Assembly: GCA_037126765.1 (NCBI GenBank)
Contig: JBBCBC010000024.1
Coordinates: 15,163,554-15,227,553, forward strand
Reading direction: 5' to 3'
Source: Stenogyne calaminthoides
Lineage: Eukaryota > Streptophyta > Magnoliopsida > Lamiales > Lamiaceae
DNA: 64,000 nucleotides
Position numbers and translations under genes: made by a program. Position 1 is the stretch's first letter; each line of letters begins with the position of its first letter. Under the pieces are notes generated by a model. That model searched no databases. It was given only the letters and a program-made list of their open reading frames with translations, and was not told the origin of the DNA. Positions 57,786-64,000 of this stretch are shown here, piece by piece.

Positions 57786-58970
57786 ATGTCTTTAAGAAAC
57801 TTCCCCATGTTCTTAGTAGAAGTATGATTTATGGGCGAGAATGCGAGGCTCACAGTATTCTAAACATGAGCGCATGTGAGAGTGGTCTCTGAAGGACCAT
57901 TCCAATTTTATGGTGAATCGAAGGAGCGAAAAATGAGAGAAATGATCCCGAGCGAATTTTCTAAGTCGATGACCAAGGTGACTCTGAGGATAGGAATTTA
58001 GTCAATCTAGACTATATTGCTAAAAAGACACACTACTCTTGATCTGATTGATGATGGTGTGATGGGAATGATTTCTCATTAGAATCTTGCCAAAAAATTT
58101 GGGATACACTAGCATAATGTGCGAGAACGATCATATCAAGGAGAACAAACTTTTGGTTGCCATTGGAAAGTTTGTGAGTTTTGAAATGAAAGAAAGGTGA
58201 ATCTATAGACAAATTGGAAGTCGATTCACTAGTATAATGAATGATCTGAATGCACTTGGAAAGAGATATCCACAAAGAGAAATAACATTGAAAATTCTTA
58301 GAGGTCTCTAAGAAATGGGATATTCATGCGTTGGTGATTGAAAACACAAGAACATTGATTCAATGCGGTACCAACAAGTCTTCTCAACAAGTCGAAGCTT
58401 ATGAGTTAAAATTGATAAGAAATCAAAGAAAGTCGATAAAGAAATGATTCATCATCTAGTAAAAATGTGGCTTTTCAAAGCCAAAGATAAAACTATGTAA
58501 AACTAGAGAGTTCGAGAACTCCTTCTTAAAAATTAGGATGAAGCTTGAGGATAAGCCAACCTTCGATGGCAAGGAGGTTTGAGAAAAAATTAATAGTCGA
58601 TATGGAAAATATAAAAACTATTACGGGAATCAAGAATTACGGAAGAAATTCGAGGACAAAATCAGAGAAGAGAAAAGGACACGAAAGTGAAGGATCTTCA
58701 TCCGGAAGGACTCAAGTCAAAGTTAAGAAGTGATCGGGGATGATGATACCAACCCGGATGCTTATAAGCGCTAAAAGAAAGGTCACTTCAATTATGATTG
58801 TCCGGATCCGAAGTGCTAAGGAGAGAAGAAGGCAAGCTAAAAGAGACAAAAAGTTCTCACAGGCCGTGGGTTGCGAAGAAGAACATTCGAGGAAGGATCA
58901 CAGCTCTTGGATGAAATCTTCTCCAGAACCGATGAAAGTGATGACCTCGTCTAACGGCCATTGAGGAGGT
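57786..58970 (+). pseudogene. E4 gag, frame-broken
   Basis: Start at ATG 57786 because the frame opens MSLRNFPMF, parallel to MPSKKLPMF of E2. The core follows in shifted frames: HIKENKLLVAIGKFVSFEM (about 58138-58195), RFTSIMNDLNALGKRYPQR (about 58228-58280) and LKILRGL (about 58290-58310). A zinc knuckle with one missing Cys, KKGHFNYDCPDPKC (about 58775-58818), identifies the nucleocapsid. The downstream tail is basic. Gag would form the particle shell. Confidence 0.8.
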
Positions 58971-60185
58971 AAACTCTTCTTTCTCTATTGTTGCTCCTAC
59001 ACTAGCACAAGAGTTGTCAAGTTATTTGTAACAAATAATTTAACTGATGGATTCTTTTTTTTGAGAGTCCGATGAAGGACTATCTTTGTCTTACAAGCGC
59101 TAAATGAAACTTCAAGAAAGCAGAATAATGAATCTTTGAAAATCTTAAGTTGAAAGACTCTAGCCATACTAAAATTACTTCTCAATTAATGGGAGACTCT
59201 TGATTTGGATGTTACGAAAGTGACAACTCGAAGAAAAGAAGTTGATAGAGATACAACTCAAAAAGTAGAAATCATTTGAAAGAGTTTGGTGATGGAACCA
59301 AGTTCAATGACCTCTCGAGGAAGCATGAAACTCTGCTGCATTGTGAGGATAGTCTTGTAGGAAGAAGCCAACTCTATTGAATCTGCATCTAAAGTGATAG
59401 ATGAAATCGAGAGTTATCGGAGACTGCCACTATATAAAATCTGGATTGGGATCATTCGGGGAACCTCCCTGAGGTCAATGAATCTTTGCGTCAAGAAGTA
59501 GCAAAAGAAAATCTTTGTTAAACAAGTGGCACCTATCCTTCTTCTTGAAGATATGCCCAAGGTGTTAGACTAGGAAAAGGACCTATGGTTCGATGTTGAA
59601 TTAAATTATTAAAGAAAGCCCCAAACCGCGGTGAAAGAAAACTGAGCACTTTCGATGGGAAAATTTCAGGCAAAGTACTTGAGCCTCGGGCTAAGAATGC
59701 AAGCTTGAAAGGATCTACTTTGAACCCATCGGAGGAATCTTGGAAAACTTTCGTGAGACATTCTGTTGAAGAGACCAAGTCCTCGTATATCTTGAAGACC
59801 AAATTTCAAGATCGGGCAACTTAACCCCCCTTTCTTTAAGGGTAAAGGTTACTGAACCCAAGTCAACAAAGATTGAGACCAGCCTGAAGCCTAACAATTG
59901 AACAAAAGGCCTTTACCAAAGAAAAAATTCTAAGGCTCGTGTTCATAAAGGCTAACACTCATACGAGTGATCTTTGCTAAGACACCGAGTAGTAAATGTG
60001 TATGTTGATGTTTATGGAAGGCGATCGGCCACTCTAAAGTGATTAGAGTTGTCGAGGCCGATTTGGATTCGAAGATCTGACTAACCTTGTAGGACCCTAC
60101 ACAAATTGGGTAAAAAAATTGATGCATTTTTCGGGAGAAAACAAGAACCTTGGTGATTAAAGATCACATAAGCGATGGTGGAGAT
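58971..60185 (+). pseudogene. E4 gag-pol linker, no clear domain
   Basis: Short plus-strand frames between the zinc knuckle and the protease/pre-integrase region. Ser/Lys/Glu-rich pieces, no motif recognised. Longer minus-strand frames (59533-59802) are shadows. Confidence 0.4.
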
Positions 60186-60720
60186 GAAATGGCCCTCTTT
60201 GTATGGTATCTTGTGGGTGGATGTTCAAGACATATGATGATTCAAGAAGATACTTTCATTGACTATGTTGAACAAAGACCCTCAGATCACATTTGGAGAT
60301 AACTCCCGAGGATAGGCAGAAGGATATGGAAGTCTTGAAATAGATTGATTCATATCCACTTGGTGTTTCATATGTATGAGGTTGAAGCATAATTTGCTCT
60401 CAATGCCCGATTCCCGTGATAAAGGTTTTAATGTTGAGTTCTCAAAGAACTTATGTTATGTGAAGATGATATCTCACAGGAAAATATTCTTGGCCCGGGT
60501 ACAAGAAAATGTGTATCTTGGCGATTGAGTTCAACTCCTAAAAGATACATGTTTGGTTTAAAATGTTCGATATGCGGTTGGTTATGGCACAAAAGAATGA
60601 ATCTTTGAATTTCAAAACCACGAATAAACTTGCAAGATTAACTCTTGTGAGGGTTGCTTTAATGAAGTGTTGATAATGAACATGTTTGTGATGCGCCAAA
60701 AAGGAAAACAAATTAGAGCA
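60186..60720 (+). pseudogene. E4 protease end and GAG-pre-integrase
   Basis: WYLVGGCSRHMM near 60205-60240 aligns with the WYLDSGCSRHMTG block, so the protease DSG triad reads VGG here: the catalytic Asp is not visible. HKRMNL then NFKTTNKLARLTLVR (about 60590-60655) is the pre-integrase HHCC region, with the C-x-x-C remnant at about 60690 and KGKQIRASFKSK (about 60700-60740). Confidence 0.75.
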
Positions 60721-61450
60721 TCATTTAAAAGCAAAGTGGATGTTTTTTTTTTGAAAAGGATACTCAGATTGTTGCATATGGATCTTTTGGTCCAATAACA
60801 CACCAATTGAGCACTAATGGCGGAAAATATACACTCGTAGTAGTTGATGACTACAAGATATACTTGGGTCATATTCTTACCAAATGAAAAAGAGCTTCGA
60901 ATAAGCTACTGAACTAATTGAAGGCTCAAGTATTGAAAAAGAACACGAGTGTGGTCAAAATCGAGATATGACAAAGGCTGAATTTATAAACCATATTATA
61001 TCGATTATTGTCGTGAAATGGAATTACTCATGAGACATCGGTGCAAAGGACCCCTCAACAAAATGGTGTTCTTTGAAAGAAGAAGCAGGACTTTAAAAAA
61101 AGCTTAAAAGACAATGATGGCGAAGCCGATATTCCTAAAAGATTTTGAAGGGTGAAGCCATCAACCTTTGCATATTATTCTCAAAGCAGATCCATCTTGA
61201 CCAAAGTCAAAAGCAAAAACACCATACTGCATTTGTGGAATGAAAAGCCTCTCTTGTTCTTTCTTTTCTTGTGTTTGGTTACCAAGTGTTTAGCTGCAAT
61301 AATGGTAAAGATGGATTGTAAACATTTGATAGCAAAGGCGATGAAGGAATATTCTTAGGATAATACGAAATCGATAAAGCCTTCGAGTTTACAAGCTCAG
61401 GACTCTTATTGTGGAGGAAACACCTCATGTTTTTTGATGAATCTACTTGT
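60721..61450 (+). pseudogene. E4 integrase
   Basis: LHMDLFGPI (about 60775-60800), VVVDDYK with an RYTWVIF-like sequence (about 60838-60875) and TPQQNGV (about 61050-61072) are the integrase core landmarks. After NGV the frame shifts, but a Glu codon is available in the next frame. EETPHVFFDE (about 61410-61440) closes the domain. Confidence 0.78.
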
Positions 61451-62029
61451 GTTCGGAAAGCAGAACATGATGAAAGAAATGACCAAGAGGATGCAGATTA
61501 AGCTCAAAAGGAATGACCGTCATCCGCTGAACTTCGAAAGGAAGAAGTCAGTCACCTTCTATGAATGGGTGAATCGGACTCGACAAAGAAGTTCAAGATG
61601 GAACTGGGATGGTGAGATTTCGGAAAGCCAACACACCAAAAAGGTGACCTAACGAGCAGACACCCCGGTTCGGACTTTCGGGTATGTGATGCCAATGAAG
61701 ATGTGGTCACAGTGAGGCAATTTCGAATCTATCAACCAAGGGGAACAAATGTCATCGACAATGTTGCGAATGGAATTTCCATAAGAAGATGATTCCTTTC
61801 TTTCTGTTGTTCACCGAGTTTATTGAACTAACCTAACCTAACATTTGAATGTTGAGATACTCTTTGAAGGGGAACATCTAGAAGAAGTTGGTTGAATAGT
61901 CATCCTACAAGTCGATTGTGGGTGATCTAGCCGATGGTGTTAAGACAAGAAGGTTCCATGGTGAGAGTGCACTATTATAACGCTTCTGTCGAGGAGAAAG
62001 AACTCTTTGAGATTGAAGAAGCTCTACCT

Positions 62030-62740
62030 CAAGATTCTCATTGGATTCTTGTATGCAAGAAGAGTGAATCAATTCTCAAGGAATGAAGTATGGGAGCTAG
62101 TGGATAGGCCTTAAAAGGCACAATGTTATTGGAACCAAGTGGGTATTTAAAATAAAAAGAGATGAGAACATCAACATTGTAAGCAAAGCGAAATTTAGTT
62201 ACCAAGGTTATTAAGAAGAAGGCTTGGATTATGATGAAACCTTTACTGTTGCAAGACTAGAAACCATCGATTGTTTCTTTTCATATCTTTGCCCACATGA
62301 AGTTCACGATCTATCAAATGGATGTGAAAAGTGCATTTCTGAGCAGTTGCTTAAAGAAAGGGTTATGTGGAACAACCTCACAGTTTTCGAACGAGAATGA
62401 CCAAGTTCTGAGTTCGAAAAAAGCCTCATATGGTCTTAAGCAAGCACCAAGAGCATGGTATGATACCACTTTCTCGGTTTCTTCGCACGACCACGGTTTA
62501 TCAAAAGGCTGTTGATAGAACTTTGTTCGGGGATAGAAGATGGGAAGATATTTTACTAGTTCGGATATATGTAGATTACGTCATTTTGGATCTCAAATCA
62601 TCAATTGTGTGAAAAGTTTTCTACAACTGAAGAAAGGCAAATTTGAGATGTCTATGATGGGGAGATGAATTTCTTTCTAGGTCTTCAAGTGAAACAATCA
62701 AGGAAGGAATCTTCATCAACCGGACAAAGTACACCGAGAG
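62030..62740 (+). pseudogene. E4 reverse transcriptase
   Basis: FSRNEVWELVDRP (about 62070-62110), GTKWVFKIKRDE (about 62132-62168), YQMDVKSAFLS (about 62308-62345), YGLKQAPRAWYDT (about 62428-62468) and IYVDYVILD (about 62566-62593) are in order. The second Asp of the YVDD motif reads Tyr. NFFLGLQVK-like sequence near 62667-62695 ends the domain. 61450-62030 is linker with a basic 72-codon frame. Confidence 0.82.
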
Positions 62741-62859
62741 ATCCGATTGCAGTATGGTGTACAAAATTGCAATGCGGTTAGAATTCCCATGAATCTAATC
62801 TGAAGATGGATCGATCTCAAGGCCGTCGATAAGTCATCACGATTATAGAGGATCATTGG

Positions 62860-63480
62860 ATCATTGCTCTATCTCCTGACAAGTAGGCGGATATAACATT
62901 CTTTGTTGGGATATGTGCGAAGACACGAAGCTAATCTGAAATTTAGTCATTGAGGTTTGCGAAAAATCTTGAAGTATCTTAAGGGCCGATGAATGAGGGA
63001 TTGTGGTATCGGTGATGATAACCTTGAGTTAAATGGTTATTGAGATCTCTTGATTATGGGCCCTGTAGAATTGTGGAGAAGTCCACTAGGGAACTTGTCA
63101 ATTTCTTGGAAGGAAGTTCGATATCTTGGTTTTGAAAAAGCAGGACTTGATGCAACCGTGACTACAAAGTTGAATACATGGCTGCGAGGAATTTCAGCGT
63201 GCTTCGATTCTTTAGCTCGGACAACAATTAAGGGATTATAAAGTTGTATGATGAAGTACCAATATTTTGTGATAATAATAGTGCCATTGCTATTTCACAA
63301 AAATCCGGTATTACACACGGATGCAAGCATGTGGATATCGACATCATCTTGGCCCGGAGATCATGTGGAAAAGAAGGACATCGGGATGGAGAAAATTCAT
63401 CTTGATAAGCGAGAGGCGATATTTTGGCTAAACCTTTGGTGAATCAGATTTGGAACTATCAGTTGAATTAAGGATGTTGG
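62860..63480 (+). pseudogene. E4 RNase H and C-terminus of pol
   Basis: LRKILKYLKG-like sequence (about 62955-62990), CDNNSAIAIS (about 63270-63300), NPVLHT, KHVDI and DHVEKKDIGMEKIHLDK (about 63300-63412), then AKPLV (about 63425-63440) are the diagnostic RNase H blocks. Three or more frame changes. RNase H degrades the RNA template during reverse transcription. Confidence 0.8.
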
Positions 63481-64000
63481 ATCTAGGTGTATAGAAATGC
63501 AAAAAAAAATTAAAGGTTTCGGATGGATCGCAGAAGTTCTCTCTCGAGCTTCTCTTGAGAAACTCGGGATAAAAATTAAATCTTGGCTGAGTCTCGAGAA
63601 ACTTCGAGGTGTCTTTGAAGATCGATGCTTTCGATGGCATCTTGAACCCTTTCAATTACTAAAGTATCCTGTGACATTTTATCAAGGTCGATACTCATTA
63701 AAACTAATAGAGGAAAATTAGTCGAAGAAGTAATGACTAATCACGACTCATTTATTGGCAAAGTGAAACTCGTTAATCATTTGCAATAAATACAAAAACA
63801 CGAAGAATGTTTTGGGCCGAGATATTTTAAATTCAAGGAAGGTCAGCAGTCATTAAATGCCTGTTGCATTTAATCACCATGAGGATAAAATGAAAAATTT
63901 CTTTTTAGGAGGATCGTCCTTTTCCTACCCGATTAATTGCGGTGGATTAATCTTAACCGATTGATTTTAATTAATCACGATTTCCCACGAAATCGATCTA
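63481..64000 (+). other. start of E4 post-pol region
   Basis: Sequence after pol with a 74-codon plus frame (63497-63721) of unclear meaning and AT-rich stretches to the window end. By analogy with E1 and E3 an accessory ORF would follow outside the window. Confidence 0.4.

Larger units (their letters stand above)
55792..64000 (+). mobile_element. E4: plus-strand copia element, 5' LTR to post-pol, continues beyond the window
   Basis: LTR, degraded PBS, gag, pol in copia order and the start of a post-pol region. E4 abuts the minus-strand E3 with no spacer, either by insertion into the accessory ORF of E3 or by an inverted rearrangement. All frames are broken, often at CAG/CTG. Confidence 0.85.

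Overview
The window is a repeat-dominated stretch of a flowering-plant nuclear genome. Almost everything recognisable is retrotransposon: Ty1/copia elements whose primer-binding sites match initiator tRNA-Met, Ty3/gypsy pieces, a short non-LTR retroposon, a foldback element and AT-rich spacer. I see no intact host gene, tRNA, rRNA or CRISPR array. The sequence looks like a noisy long-read assembly: related copies differ mainly at CAG and CTG trinucleotides, there are frequent one-base indels, and a 500-base run of N sits at 31679-32178. Most coding regions are therefore shattered into short frames and are described as broken.

Layout. (1) 58-12738 is a complete, plus-strand copia element (E1, Sirevirus-like) with two LTRs of about 1.53 kb, TSD atatg, PBS, gag, pol, a post-pol accessory ORF region and a polypurine tract. 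It sits inside the gag gene of a second, minus-strand copia element (E2: 1-57 plus 12744-15236). (2) 15237-18263 holds a G+T-rich tract and the 5' LTR, PBS and leader of a gypsy element. (3) 18264-31569 is a complex tandem array. A unit of about 5.6-5.8 kb, made of a minus-strand LTR, a truncated minus-strand gypsy gag, a plus-strand LTR and a head-to-head leader palindrome, occurs twice and ends in a third minus-strand LTR. The first LTR carries an inverted core with 174-bp inverted arms. (4) 31570-36907 holds the 3' end of a minus-strand copia element, the gap, a plus-strand copia reverse transcriptase fragment and another LTR of the array family. (5) 36908-40333 holds a direct repeat pair flanking a gypsy-like LTR. 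(6) 40334-41187 is a roughly 820-bp retroposon with a 16-17 bp target-site duplication. (7) 41188-44740 is AT-rich spacer with microsatellites and a long-TIR foldback element. (8) 44740-49699 holds an LTR-like block, an accessory-ORF remnant and a 730-bp 3' LTR. (9) 50915-64000 holds two copies of the E2 family in opposite orientation: the 3' end of a minus copy (E3), directly abutting a plus copy (E4) with LTR, gag and pol that runs off the window.

Functionally the window encodes retrotransposition machinery (capsid, protease, integrase, reverse transcriptase, RNase H), largely disabled as written. The most useful observation may be technical: errors confined to CAG/CTG, the CHG methylation context of plants, suggest that part of the apparent decay is a base-calling artefact and not mutation.
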